From assembly GCF_000420545.1 (NCBI RefSeq), contig NZ_ATVD01000004.1, forward strand, positions 149,177 through 213,176: 64,000 bases of DNA, given 5' to 3'. Numbering within the stretch: the first letter of the stretch is position 1; each line of letters starts with the position of its first letter. The notes beneath the pieces were generated by a model. That model saw only the letters and a list, made by a program, of their open reading frames with translations. It was not told the DNA's origin and did not search any database. Both the position numbers and the translations under genes were made by a program. Positions 17,461 to 26,683 of this stretch are shown piece after piece. Source of the stretch: Arenimonas oryziterrae DSM 21050 = YC6267 (lineage in GTDB: Bacteria; Pseudomonadota; Gammaproteobacteria; Xanthomonadales; Xanthomonadaceae).

Positions 17461-19008
17461 CTAGCGCCGCGCCAGCCGCGGCCACGCCCAGAACAGCAGC
17501 GCCGCCGCCGGCAGCAGGAACAGGCTGTGCCATAGCGCCGTGGTCGCCGGATCGCGGCTCATGTCGAAGATGTCCGCCCCCTGGATGCCGACGTACACCG
17601 TCCCGAGCAGCAACAGCTCAAACGGACGCGGGTTGCGGCAGATCGCGCCCACCGCCAGGCCCCAGACCGAGATCGACGCTGCGATCGCGACCGCCGCCAA
17701 GGCGCCTTCCGGGTGACTGGCCAGCAGACGCAGCATGCCGGGCAAGGCCAGACCGACCGCCAGGATCGCCGCCACTGCGAACCGCGTCGCCAGCAGGCGC
17801 CAGGTGATGCCGGCGGCGGTGAACATCAGCCCGCCGGTACCGGTATCGCGCTCGCGGAGCACGCCACGCGCAAACACGTCCAGCGGCAGCAACCAGGCCA
17901 GCATCATCGCCATGACCATGCCCTTCTCCGCACTGAAAGCCTGCACGCCCCAGGCCACCAGAGCGAGCAGCCACCAGCCGTAACGACGCTGACGCAGCAC
18001 CAGACGTAGTTCCGCAATCACCAGGGTGCCGAACAGGCCACGCGCGAACGGTGCCATCGCCTTGTCGAGCCAGGCCAGACGCAGCCCCGCTCCCGCAACG
18101 TTTTTCGCCGCCGCCGCCGTGCCGCGCGCCGCCGCCCAATCGAGAAACGGTGCCGCCAGCAGCACACCCGCCATCGCACCGAGCAGCCACAGCAGGCGAC
18201 CCAACGCATCCATGGGCCGCACGTGCCAGGCCTTCCATTCGAACAGGATCGGCGGATGGTCGATGACCTGATTGCCGACGCTGAAGCCCTTCTCCTGCGG
18301 CTTGCCGGTCTGCTGCTCGCGGATGCGCTGGAAATCGCGCGCCACCACGGTCATGCCGTTCGGATCGCTGGTCCAGACCTCGTTCGCATGCGGGGCATCG
18401 AGTTGCGCCAGCGAGGTCGAGGTCAAGGTCACCCAGACGATGAAGAACAGCACATTGCCGATCGTGCGCCGCAGCCAGGGCACGAGGTCGAACCAGACCG
18501 CGAACATCGAGGTGATCGCCAGGCCCGGCAAACTCAGCACCAGCACCGGCTTGACCAGTTCGAACAGATTGAACGCCGTGTCTTCCGCGCGCACCCACTG
18601 CGCGACCAGACCCACGCTCAGGCCCACGGAAATGATGATGCCGAAGATCACCATGTGGCTGGCCCACTTCGCCAGCAGGTAGGCGCCGCGCGTCATCGGC
18701 GTGGCAACCAGCAGCTGCCAGACGCGCGTGTCGATGTCGCGCGCGAGCGTGCCGCGCACCAGATAAAAACCGATCAGGCTCAGCAGCGTGCAGAACTCCA
18801 TGCCCAGCACCATGCCGATCCAGGCACTGGAATAAGCGCCGCGCTGGCCATCGACCAGCGACACGGTCAGGTAGTGCGCGCTCGGCGGCGGAAAACACGC
18901 CCAGCTGCCGACCATGACGCCGGCCAGCACGATCCAGAAACGCAGGCTGCGCGTACGTTCGCGCAGATCGGCGAGAAGAATGGCGAGAAACCGATGGACG
19001 GCCTGCAT
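17461..19008 (-). CDS. ABC transporter permease (ABC-2 type)
   Basis: 515 residues, about 11-12 membrane helices in two halves: one from LRFWIVLAGVMVGSWAC and a second set near the C-terminus ending LFLLPAAALLFWAWPRLARR. A large periplasmic-type loop between helices contains WTSDPNGMTVVARDF. Begins one base after the ATP-binding gene's stop, so the two are an obligate pair. Substrate unknown; the layout is that of NatAB/YhaP-like exporters rather than lipoprotein translocases. Confidence 0.85.
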   Translation of the reverse strand: MQAVHRFLAILLADLRERTRSLRFWIVLAGVMVGSWACFPPPSAHYLTVSLVDGQRGAYSSAWIGMVLGMEFCTLLSLIGFYLVRGTLARDIDTRVWQLLVATPMTRGAYLLAKWASHMVIFGIIISVGLSVGLVAQWVRAEDTAFNLFELVKPVLVLSLPGLAITSMFAVWFDLVPWLRRTIGNVLFFIVWVTLTSTSLAQLDAPHANEVWTSDPNGMTVVARDFQRIREQQTGKPQEKGFSVGNQVIDHPPILFEWKAWHVRPMDALGRLLWLLGAMAGVLLAAPFLDWAAARGTAAAAKNVAGAGLRLAWLDKAMAPFARGLFGTLVIAELRLVLRQRRYGWWLLALVAWGVQAFSAEKGMVMAMMLAWLLPLDVFARGVLRERDTGTGGLMFTAAGITWRLLATRFAVAAILAVGLALPGMLRLLASHPEGALAAVAIAASISVWGLAVGAICRNPRPFELLLLGTVYVGIQGADIFDMSRDPATTALWHSLFLLPAAALLFWAWPRLARR

Positions 19009-19009
19009 G

Positions 19010-19897
19010 TCAGTGCGCCGCCGCGCTGGCGCCGAGCAACCAGGTGTACGCGTCCTCGAGACCCGGCGTCACCGCCTGCGCGTCGGCGTGCGGTCGACCG
19101 GCACTGATGACACGCACGCGCACGCCGTCGGGACGGCGCAACGAGGCGCAGAGCGTGTAGTTGGCGCGGACTTCGGCAAGTTGATCGGCAGCCAAGGTCC
19201 ATTCCCAGACATGGCCCTCGGCCATTCCCAGCAGTTGTTCGGGCGTGCCGTGGAAACGCAGCCTCCCCTCGGCCATGACGGCGAGCTGCGTGGCACTGGC
19301 TTCCACGTCGGACACGATATGCGTCGACAGGATGACCAGGCGCTGCCCAGCCAGATCGGTCAGCAAGTGCCGGAAACGCATGCGTTCTTCCGGATCCAGG
19401 CCGACCGTGGGTTCGTCGACGATCAACAGGGTCGGATCGTTGAGTAGAGCCTGCGCGATGCCGACGCGTTGACGCATGCCGCCGGAGAAATCGCCGAGGC
19501 GTCGATCGGCGGCATCGCTCAGGCCGACCTGCGCGAGGCAGGTCTCCACGCGCGTTTTGGCCTCGACGCCGGACAAGCCTTTGACGGCCGCGAGAAAGGC
19601 CAGGAACTCGCGCGCGCTGAGCGCCGAATACACGCCGAAATCCTGCGGAAGGTAGCCGAGCGCGACACGCAGGGCGTTGGGCTGTTCGGCGATATCGACC
19701 CCGTTCCAGGTGACCTGGCCGGCGGTCGGCCGGGCCAGGGTCGCGAGGATGCGCATCAAGGTGGACTTGCCCGCGCCATTGGGTCCGAGCAGTCCCAGGA
19801 TGCCCGGGCCCAGCTTGAGGCTCAGGTCCGACACGGCCTGGTGGCCGCCGGGATACTTGTATCCGACGGATTTCAAAGACAATTCACATGCCGACAT
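19010..19897 (-). CDS. ABC transporter ATP-binding protein
   Basis: 295 residues. Walker A GPNGAGKST, Q-loop GYLPQDFG, signature SGGMRQR, Walker B LLIVDEP and switch STHIV are all intact. Resembles CcmA/NatA-type exporter ATPases with a C-terminal regulatory extension (about 220-295). First gene of the pair with the permease; the promoter must lie in the 100 bp up to the monooxygenase. Confidence 0.92.
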   Translation of the reverse strand: MSACELSLKSVGYKYPGGHQAVSDLSLKLGPGILGLLGPNGAGKSTLMRILATLARPTAGQVTWNGVDIAEQPNALRVALGYLPQDFGVYSALSAREFLAFLAAVKGLSGVEAKTRVETCLAQVGLSDAADRRLGDFSGGMRQRVGIAQALLNDPTLLIVDEPTVGLDPEERMRFRHLLTDLAGQRLVILSTHIVSDVEASATQLAVMAEGRLRFHGTPEQLLGMAEGHVWEWTLAADQLAEVRANYTLCASLRRPDGVRVRVISAGRPHADAQAVTPGLEDAYTWLLGASAAAH

Positions 19898-19951
19898 GCG
19901 CGTTCCCGGGTCTGCTGGGCGCCGACGGAATGTCGACCCCTGTGCCGGTAC

Positions 19952-19965
19952 TATAGTTACCTATA
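19952..19965. promoter_or_regulatory. Dyad TATAG-N4-CTATA upstream of the ABC operon
   Basis: A perfect 5-bp inverted repeat with a 4-base spacer, in the only A+T-rich part of the intergenic region, 55 bp before the ATPase start. On the minus strand it contains TATAGT, which could be the -10. A binding site for a local regulator (GntR/YtrA regulators often control such two-gene exporters) is possible, but no regulator gene is adjacent. Confidence 0.35.
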
Positions 19966-19998
19966 ACACCTAATCACATGGGCCAGAAGTACGGGGCC

Positions 19999-21579
19999 TC
20001 AGGCCCGGAGCTCGGCCGGACCCAAACGCACCCGCTGTCGGAAATAGTCGGTGACCGCCGCGGAGTCCAGGATGGCGCCGCACAGGCCCACATGCCCGTC
20101 GGGACGCAGCAGGTAGAACGCCGTCTGTGGGACCTTCGCACGATCAAGTTCCGCCGCATTGGTGGCGTCGGCCGGAATCACGTGCACCTGCATGAGTTCG
20201 CCCAGATCGGGCAAGGCCTCGGCCGGCAGGGGCTGACCAAAGACCAGCAGCTGGAAGCGCCGGTCGTCGAGTTTTTCGAAAAGGTCCTGCACCGGCCCGC
20301 CGGCGGACAGCTTGAGTTTCAACCACGGAAAGCGATCGCCCGCCTGCGGGGCCTTACCCGGGAATCGCGCGAGCGCCGACGACAGCGAGCCCTTGCGATA
20401 GTGAATGCCGGTCTGCGAGACCGCACGGAATGCGATCTTCTGGATGAACTTGCGGCGCATCGCAAACGCGGCGACGCGCGCGATGATCTGCGTGCGCAAC
20501 AGGCCAGCCAGCGGATGCGCCGACACGATGAGGCGAAAGCCCCGGTCGGTGGTGTTGAGCAGCTGTTCCGCGACCGGCAACCGTTCTTCTTCGTAAGAGT
20601 CGAGCAAGGCCGGATCGGCCCGGCCCTGCACCACGAGCGCCAGCTTCCAGCCCAGGTTGTACGCGTCCTGCAATCCGGTATTCATGCCCTGCGCGCCGAC
20701 CGGGCTGTGCACGTGCGCGGCATCGCCGAGCACGAAACAACGGCCGCTGCGGAAATTCGCCGCATGCCGGTGATGGATGCGATAGGTAGAAAACCAGGTG
20801 CAGTTTTTCAACGACAGGTTCACGCCCGCCTCGCCGAGCAGGGACGGCGTGAGCGCCGCGAAATCCAGCGTCGGCGAATCGCGCAAGGCTGGCGGCACGA
20901 TGCCGACGATGCGCCAGTGGTCCTGGCCGCGCATCGGGAAAAACAGATGGAAACCGGCCTGCCACAGATAGACATTGACCTCGTCGGGCACCATCGTGCC
21001 GGTCATCTCGACATCGGCAACGAAGAACACCTGCTCGTACGGCGCCCCCGGAAATTCAATGCCGCTCAGTTCGCGCACGGCGCTGCGCGATCCATCGCAA
21101 CCGGCGACCCAGGCGACCTTGAGCCCGCGCACCGAGCCGTCGGCCTGTTTCAGCGTCACCATCGCGTGGTCACTGCGCTGCTCGATGGCGAGCAATTCGG
21201 TATTCCACTGCACGGACACGCCGGCGGCGTTCAGCGACTCGCCCATGAGGCGTTCGTTGTCGTCCTGACCGAGCACGAGGATGTAGGGATACGGACTGAC
21301 TTCCTTACCGGCGTCGCCCAAGGGCACGCGGCCTTTGCGCTGGCCGTTCGCCCAGAGATTGGCGCCGGTGCCGATCTTGCCCTGCCCGATCGCGCGTTCG
21401 GCCAGTCCCATCTTGGCGTAGATTTCCAGCGTGCGCGCCTGCACGCCGAGTGCACGCGTCTGCTGCGAAGGACCGGCATGGCGGTCGATGATGAGCGCGC
21501 GCACACCGCGGCGTGCGAGTTGGTTGGCGAGCATGAGGCCGGTCGGGCCGGCTCCCACGATCAGGACATCGGTATCCAT
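19999..21579 (-). CDS. FAD-dependent aromatic monooxygenase (PheA/TfdB family)
   Basis: 526 residues from MDTDVLIVGAGPTGLM; the frame upstream is open but lacks the family start. FAD_binding_3 layout: N-terminal GAGPTG dinucleotide motif, WVAGCDGSRSAVR (DG motif) and GDAAHVHSPVGAQGMNTG followed by QDAYNLGWKLA. C-terminal thioredoxin-like domain with FYLLRPDGHVGLCG. Hydroxylates phenols or other aromatics, or acts on polyketide-like substrates; no ring-cleavage genes are nearby, so the physiological role is open. Confidence 0.9.
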   Translation of the reverse strand: MDTDVLIVGAGPTGLMLANQLARRGVRALIIDRHAGPSQQTRALGVQARTLEIYAKMGLAERAIGQGKIGTGANLWANGQRKGRVPLGDAGKEVSPYPYILVLGQDDNERLMGESLNAAGVSVQWNTELLAIEQRSDHAMVTLKQADGSVRGLKVAWVAGCDGSRSAVRELSGIEFPGAPYEQVFFVADVEMTGTMVPDEVNVYLWQAGFHLFFPMRGQDHWRIVGIVPPALRDSPTLDFAALTPSLLGEAGVNLSLKNCTWFSTYRIHHRHAANFRSGRCFVLGDAAHVHSPVGAQGMNTGLQDAYNLGWKLALVVQGRADPALLDSYEEERLPVAEQLLNTTDRGFRLIVSAHPLAGLLRTQIIARVAAFAMRRKFIQKIAFRAVSQTGIHYRKGSLSSALARFPGKAPQAGDRFPWLKLKLSAGGPVQDLFEKLDDRRFQLLVFGQPLPAEALPDLGELMQVHVIPADATNAAELDRAKVPQTAFYLLRPDGHVGLCGAILDSAAVTDYFRQRVRLGPAELRA

Positions 21580-21781
21580 CTTTGTCTCCAGCGACGAAAC
21601 GGGGGCGAAGTGCCGGTCCGACGCAAGCGGCCAGGCCGCTCCGTCGCGAGCACAGACGGGATCGTCGTGCTCCACCGTGTGGGAGACATCGTCGTGGCGG
21701 CAGGGCTACTTATTGCCTATTTATTGATGAACCTGCCGAAGACCGGGGCGACGGCCCCGTCCGGCACGCGGGCGCCCGTGC

Positions 21782-23158
21782 TCAGCCGAGGGTGCGCACG
21801 CGCAGGGTGCGGCCCTTGATCTTGCCCGCGCGCAGGCGCTCGAGCGCTTTCTTGGCGAGGTCGCGACGGATCGCGACGTAGGTGCGGGTGTCGAAGGTGT
21901 CGATCTTGCCGACCGCATCGCCGGGGATGCCGGCCGCGCCGGTCAGCGCGCCGAGGATGTCGCCGGGACGCACCTTGTCCTTGCGGCCGCCATCGACGAT
22001 CAGCGTGGCCATCGCGGCCTTGACCGGTTCTTTCGCGGACCGGTCGGACAGATTGATGCGCACCCAGCGCACCTTGCCGCCGAGATTCTCTTCGATCTTC
22101 GCGACGCGCCCGATCTCGCGCGGCGCGACCAGGCTCAAGGCGAGGCCCTTCTGCCCTGCCCGGCCGGTGCGGCCGATGCGGTGCGTATGCGTGTCGGCGT
22201 CGTTGGCGAGTTCGTAGCTGATCACCGCCGGCAGATCCTTGATATCCAGCCCGCGCGCGGCGACGTCGGTCGCCACCAGCACCGCACAACTGCGGTTGGC
22301 GAAGCGAACCAGCACTTCGTCGCGATCGCGCTGTTCGAGGTCGCCATGCAGGGCCAGCACCGACGTCCCGCGTTGCGCCAGCTGATCGGCAACGTCCTGG
22401 GCATCGCGTTTGGTATTGCAGAACACCACCGCCGATTCCGGACGATGCTCGGCCAGCAACTGCGACAACGCATCGAGCTTGCGCGGCACGTCGACTTCGA
22501 AGAACAGCTGCTCGATCTCGTCGGCGCCGTGTTCGGTGTCGACCGTTACTTCGATCGGCGTGCGCTGGAACTTCTTGCTGATGTCGCGGATTTCCTCGGG
22601 ATAGGTCGCCGAGAACAGCAGCGTCTGCCGCGCTTTCGGCGCCTGTGAGGCGATGCCGGCGATCGCGGCTTCAAAGCCCATGTCGAGCATGCGGTCGGCT
22701 TCGTCGAGCACCAGCACCAGCAAGGCATCGAGCTTGAGTGCGCCGTGGTCGATCAGCTCCTGCACGCGGCCGGGCGTGCCGACCACGATGTGCGGCTCAT
22801 GCACCAGCGACGCCAGGTGCGGACGCAGCGGGATGCCGCCGCAGAAGGTCGAGATCTTGATGTTGGGAATCGGACGCGCGAGGCGGCGCAATTCCTTGGT
22901 TACCTGATCGGCGAGTTCGCGCGTCGGGCACAGCACCAGGGTCTGCACACGCGCGAGCAGCGGATCGATGCGGGCGAGCAGGCCCAGGCCGAAAGCGGCC
23001 GTCTTGCCGCTGCCGGTGCGCGCCTGCGCGATCACGTCCTTGCCTTCCAGGATCGGTGGCAGGCTGCCGGCCTGGATCGGGGTCATGCTGGCGTAACCCA
23101 GCGCTTCGAGGCCCTGCAGCAGGGCCGGGCTGAGGGAAAGTGCGGAAAAGTCGGTCAT
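21782..23158 (-). CDS. dbpA: ATP-dependent RNA helicase DbpA
   Basis: 458 residues; the ATG giving MTDFSALSLS is used. DEAD-box motifs are complete: PIQAGSLPPIL (Q motif), ARTGSGKT (I), PTRELADQV (Ia), VGTPGRV (Ib), LDEADRMLD (II), SATYP (III), and HRIGRTGRAGQKG (VI). The C-terminal ~70 residues form the DbpA RNA-binding domain that recognises hairpin 92 of 23S rRNA, so a role in 50S assembly is likely. A GGGGC/GCCCC hairpin sits about 25 bp past the stop. Confidence 0.93.
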   Translation of the reverse strand: MTDFSALSLSPALLQGLEALGYASMTPIQAGSLPPILEGKDVIAQARTGSGKTAAFGLGLLARIDPLLARVQTLVLCPTRELADQVTKELRRLARPIPNIKISTFCGGIPLRPHLASLVHEPHIVVGTPGRVQELIDHGALKLDALLVLVLDEADRMLDMGFEAAIAGIASQAPKARQTLLFSATYPEEIRDISKKFQRTPIEVTVDTEHGADEIEQLFFEVDVPRKLDALSQLLAEHRPESAVVFCNTKRDAQDVADQLAQRGTSVLALHGDLEQRDRDEVLVRFANRSCAVLVATDVAARGLDIKDLPAVISYELANDADTHTHRIGRTGRAGQKGLALSLVAPREIGRVAKIEENLGGKVRWVRINLSDRSAKEPVKAAMATLIVDGGRKDKVRPGDILGALTGAAGIPGDAVGKIDTFDTRTYVAIRRDLAKKALERLRAGKIKGRTLRVRTLG

Positions 23159-23196
23159 GCGCAATTATCGCACGGCGAGCCGCCCGCCCCGCCCGC

Positions 23197-23808
23197 CTAG
23201 AAGCGGGGGTGGCTCAACTCGCGCAGGAAATGCCCCAGGACGTCCGAATCGACGAGCAGGGTGAAGACCACCCCGTACGCGGCGCCCCACAGATGCGCGC
23301 TGTGATTGACGCTGTCCTTGCCGCGCCGGTCCATGTAGATCGAATAGACGGTGTAGAGCACCGCGAACACGATCGCCGGGATGCCGATGGCGAAATACAC
23401 GTAAATCTTCGCCCACGGGTCGATGAGGATATAGGCGAACAACACCGCCGATACTGCGCCCGAGGCGCCCAGGCTGAAGTACTTGGCGTTGTCGCGATTG
23501 CGCAGATACGTCGGCAGTATCGAAAAAATCAGTCCCAGCACGTAGAAAAACACGAAGCCCCAGGGACCGAGGCGCGTGATGTAGAACGACTCCATCACCC
23601 GACCGAAAAAATACAGGGTGATCATGTTGAACAGCAGGTGGGTGAAATCGGCATGTAGCAGGCCGTAGCTCACCAGCCGGTACCAGTCGTTGTCGCGCGC
23701 GATCGCCGGCGGCCACAGGATCAGCCGGTCCATGAGCTTCTGATTATTGAAGGCGAGAAACGACACCACGCAGGTGATCGCGATAATGATCAGGGTATGC
23801 GAGAGCAT
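23197..23808 (-). CDS. Rhomboid family intramembrane serine protease
   Basis: 203 residues with six membrane helices. HADFTHLLFNM (loop/helix 2), catalytic serine in GASG (Ser 116) and catalytic histidine in NHSAHLWGAAYG (His 172) are present, so the Ser-His dyad is intact. Cleaves membrane proteins within or near their helices. The next gene on this strand upstream is a GST 50 bp away, so a loose operon with 23859-26586 is possible. Confidence 0.9.
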   Translation of the reverse strand: MLSHTLIIIAITCVVSFLAFNNQKLMDRLILWPPAIARDNDWYRLVSYGLLHADFTHLLFNMITLYFFGRVMESFYITRLGPWGFVFFYVLGLIFSILPTYLRNRDNAKYFSLGASGAVSAVLFAYILIDPWAKIYVYFAIGIPAIVFAVLYTVYSIYMDRRGKDSVNHSAHLWGAAYGVVFTLLVDSDVLGHFLRELSHPRF

Positions 23809-23858
23809 CGGGGTCCTTGCCGGTGTCGTCGGCCGTCAGTGGCGCGGGCGGAATCGTA

Positions 23859-24530
23859 TCAGCGCAACAGCTCGTACGGTCCGCCGCTGGCCAGCGCACG
23901 CTGGTAGGCCGGGCGGGCGTGGATGCGCGCCAGCCAGTCGGTGAGCCGCGGGCGATCGGCGGCGAGGCCGCCGCGCGAGGCCGCCGCTTCGAGCGGGAAG
24001 CTCATCTGGATATCGGCGGCCGTAAACGCGTCGCCGGCGAACCAGTCGCGCGTCTTCAGCTCGCTCTCCATGAAATCCAGATGCGCGTTGATCTGCGGCG
24101 TCACGAACGACGTCATCACCTTGTCGGCGATCGCGCGCGCGACCGGCCGCACGAAAAACGGCGCCGGCGCGCTGCGCACGCGCGAAAACACCAGGCTCAT
24201 GAGCAAGGGCGACATCGCCGAGCCTTCGGCGAAATGCAGCCAGTAGGTGTACCGGCGCTTTTCCGCGGTCCCCGGCGGCGGCACCAGACGACCCTGCCCA
24301 TAGGTCTCGACGAGATATTCGACGATCGCGCCCGACTCGGCCACGACGACATCGCCGTCGCCGATCACTGGCGACTTGCCCAGCGGGTGCACCTTGCGCA
24401 GCGACGGCGGCGCCAGCATGGTCTGCGCGTCGCGTTCGTAGCGTTGCACCTCGTACGGCAGGCCAAGCTCCTCGAGCAGCCACAGCACGCGCTGCGAGCG
24501 GGAGTTGTTGAGGTGGTGGACGATGATCAT
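23859..24530 (-). CDS. Glutathione S-transferase
   Basis: 223 residues from MIIVHHLNNSRSQRV; the frame open upstream is not GST-like. Thioredoxin-fold N-domain with the serine in NNSRSQRVLW as the likely glutathione activator, PLGKSPVIGDGD (cis-Pro) and VVAESGAIVEYLVE (gamma-glutamyl contact), then an all-helical C-domain with WFAGDAFTAADIQMSFPLE. Cytoplasmic. Confidence 0.92.
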   Translation of the reverse strand: MIIVHHLNNSRSQRVLWLLEELGLPYEVQRYERDAQTMLAPPSLRKVHPLGKSPVIGDGDVVVAESGAIVEYLVETYGQGRLVPPPGTAEKRRYTYWLHFAEGSAMSPLLMSLVFSRVRSAPAPFFVRPVARAIADKVMTSFVTPQINAHLDFMESELKTRDWFAGDAFTAADIQMSFPLEAAASRGGLAADRPRLTDWLARIHARPAYQRALASGGPYELLR

Positions 24531-24592
24531 GCGTGGGCCTTCGGTCGGTCTGTCGCCAGTGTACGGGCCCGGAGCGGCTCGCGGACGCAGGC

Positions 24593-25498
24593 TCAGTCGG
24601 AACCGGCCGCGGCCAGCTGACGCGCCAGTTCGGCGTCCTTGTCGGTCCACACCGCGTTCATCCATTGCTGGAAGCGCGCACGGAACGCGCGATCGTTTTC
24701 GTAGTCGCCGGTCAGGAACTCGGCCGGAATCGCCCGCTGCCGCACATGCACGCGCACCGCCGGCACGCGATTGGCCATCAGATCGAGCAAGGTCGGCTTG
24801 CCGCCCGGATAGACCAGGGTTACGTCCACGACCGAATGCAAAGCCTGGCCCATCGCATCGAGCACGAAGGCCACGCCGCCGGCTTTGGGCTTAAGCAGAT
24901 GCGTGTACGGCGAGGACTGCCGTGCATGCTTGTCGACGGTGAAGCGCGTGCCTTCGACGAAGTTCATGACCGAGACCGGCATGTCGCGGAATTTCTCGCA
25001 GGCGCGGCGCGTGGCGGCGATGTCCTGACCGGCGAGCTGCGGATTCTTCGCCAGCTGGCTCTTCGTGTAGCGCTTCATGAAGGGGAAATCGAGCGCCCAC
25101 CACGCCAAACCCAGCAAGGGCACCCAGATCAGCTGACTCTTGAGGAAAAAGCGCAGGAACGGAATGCGCCGGTTGAAGACCTTCTGCAGCACCGGAATGT
25201 CGACCCAGCTCTGGTGATTGCTCAGCACGAGGTAGTGGCCGTCCTTCTGCAGCCCTTCCAGGCCTTCGACATGGAAGGTCGTGCGGGTAAATACCGCGAA
25301 CAAGCCGCTGTTCACGGCGATCCAGCTTTCCGCCAAGCCGACCAGCACGTGATTGCAGCCGCGCCGGAACGCGGGAATCGGCAGCAGCCACTTCAGCAGG
25401 GCCACGACAAACAGCGGCGTCGTATGCAGCACGGTATTGAGGGCGATCAGCAGCGCGGCCAGCGGAACGCGCAGAAACAGGGGCAGGAAGGCGAGCAT
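24593..25498 (-). CDS. Acyltransferase, YihG-like (PlsC family)
   Basis: 301 residues. N-terminal membrane helix, then LSNHQSWVDIPVLQKVF (NHX4D motif), FLKSQLIWVPLLGLAWWALDFPFMKRY, and FVEGTRFT; the order and spacing agree well with E. coli YihG, an inner-membrane lysophosphatidate acyltransferase. Transfers an acyl group to lysophosphatidic acid or a related lysophospholipid. Lies between the GST and DCC genes, 57-62 bp from each. Confidence 0.88.
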   Translation of the reverse strand: MLAFLPLFLRVPLAALLIALNTVLHTTPLFVVALLKWLLPIPAFRRGCNHVLVGLAESWIAVNSGLFAVFTRTTFHVEGLEGLQKDGHYLVLSNHQSWVDIPVLQKVFNRRIPFLRFFLKSQLIWVPLLGLAWWALDFPFMKRYTKSQLAKNPQLAGQDIAATRRACEKFRDMPVSVMNFVEGTRFTVDKHARQSSPYTHLLKPKAGGVAFVLDAMGQALHSVVDVTLVYPGGKPTLLDLMANRVPAVRVHVRQRAIPAEFLTGDYENDRAFRARFQQWMNAVWTDKDAELARQLAAAGSD

Positions 25499-25555
25499 GG
25501 GATCAGAGGAACGTGCGGGACGGCGATTATCGCCCGAAGCCCGCCGTTTTGACGC

Positions 25556-26023
25556 TCAGGGCAGCTCGCAGCGGCCGTCGCGGCAGGCCGCCGCCTGGCG
25601 CTCGGAACGCCGCGCAGCCCAGCGCACCAGCCGGTCGAAAGCCTCGGTGAAGCCCAGCCGGGACAGGAACATGCGATGCCGCGCCACCCACGGATACAGC
25701 CGGTCCCACAACGGACGCAGCCACGGATGCGACCACAGCCGCGCCATGCTTTCGATGCCGGCCTGGCGATAGGCGAGCACGAAGACATCGACCCCGGTAA
25801 ACCACTGCCCCGCTTCGTCGCGGGCGTGGATCGACCGCATCATCTGCTCGGCGCCGATGCCCGCACGCCGCGCGAACGGATCATCGAATTCCGCGCCCGA
25901 GCAATCGACCAGGCGCAGGCGGTCGTGGCGGTCGTAGTCCTTGATCGCGCCCAGTTCCTTGACGCACAGCGGGCAGTGCGCGTCGTAGTAGATCGTCAGC
26001 GGGTAGTGCACGACAGGTGTCAT
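25556..26023 (-). CDS. DCC family thiol-disulfide oxidoreductase (DUF393)
   Basis: 155 residues from MTPVVHYPLTIYYD. The DUF393 motif YYDAHCPLCVKE is at the N-terminus and the acidic/aromatic motif FTGVDVFVLAYRQAG follows; the C-terminus carries CRDGRCELP. Predicted small thioredoxin-like enzyme. The ATG overlaps the stop of the upstream regulator (ATGA), so the two are translationally coupled. Confidence 0.88.
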   Translation of the reverse strand: MTPVVHYPLTIYYDAHCPLCVKELGAIKDYDRHDRLRLVDCSGAEFDDPFARRAGIGAEQMMRSIHARDEAGQWFTGVDVFVLAYRQAGIESMARLWSHPWLRPLWDRLYPWVARHRMFLSRLGFTEAFDRLVRWAARRSERQAAACRDGRCELP

Positions 26024-26586
26024 TTGTTCTCGCCGTCGCGCAGCAGTTTCTGGATACGGCTGCCGAGCTTCATGACCTTCATCAGCGTGGCCGGCTCCAG
26101 GCGCAGCATTTCCTCGCCCCAGGCCGACATCGTCGTCATCAGCGCCAGGGTTTCGCGGATGCGCGTCTGGGCATCGCGATCCTCCTGCGCAAAGGCGGCG
26201 TCGGCGACGCAGTCCTTGAGCACGGCAACGGTCGGATCGAACTCGCGCGCCTTGCGTTCGCGCGTCACTGTCCGGAACAGCTCCCAGACATCCTTGCTGG
26301 TGTCGTAGTGGTCGCGGCGTTCGCCGAGCAGGTGCACGACGCGCACGAGGTTGTAGTTGAGCAATTCCTTGAGGCTGTTGCTGACGTTCGAGCGCGCGAC
26401 CACGAGGATGTCCGCGATTTCCTCGGCATGCATGGGTCGCCCGGACAGGAACAGCAGCGCGTGGATCTGCGCCACCGTCCGGTTCACGCCCCAGCGCGAG
26501 CCCATCTCGCCCCAGTGCAGGACAAAGCGGCGGCTGACCGGCGTCAGGCGGTCCGCGGTCGGGGTGTCGGTGTCGGGGGTGTCCAT
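26020..26586 (-). CDS. GbsR/MarR-type transcriptional regulator
   Basis: 188 residues. Winged-helix segment VAQIHALLFLSGRPMHAEEIADIL, recognition helix VARSNVSNSLKELLNYNLV and wing RRDHYDTSKDVWELF match GbsR-like regulators; C-terminal helices would dimerise. It is first in a minus-strand run with the DCC gene (4-bp overlap), YihG-like, GST and possibly rhomboid genes. A perfect palindrome sits in its promoter, suggesting autoregulation and control of the divergent NDUFA9-like gene. Confidence 0.88.
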   Translation of the reverse strand: MDTPDTDTPTADRLTPVSRRFVLHWGEMGSRWGVNRTVAQIHALLFLSGRPMHAEEIADILVVARSNVSNSLKELLNYNLVRVVHLLGERRDHYDTSKDVWELFRTVTRERKAREFDPTVAVLKDCVADAAFAQEDRDAQTRIRETLALMTTMSAWGEEMLRLEPATLMKVMKLGSRIQKLLRDGENK

Positions 26587-26611
26587 GGCAGGCTCCGGCG
26601 TCGCATCTGGC

Positions 26612-26657
26612 TTGCCGCCAGACTATTTTGGTCATATATTTCTGTCAAGACAGAAAT
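26612..26657. promoter_or_regulatory. Divergent overlapping promoters with a perfect palindromic operator
   Basis: The palindrome has 9-bp arms ATTTCTGTC/GACAGAAAT around AA (26638-26657). For the minus strand, TTGACA (26643-26648) inside it and TAGTCT (26620-26625) are 17 apart. For the plus strand, TTGCCG (26612-26617) and TATATT (26635-26640) are 17 apart, and the palindrome covers the -10 and start region. A dimer bound here would block both promoters. Confidence 0.75.
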
Positions 26658-26683
26658 TACTGACACGAAGATCGGAAAACAGC

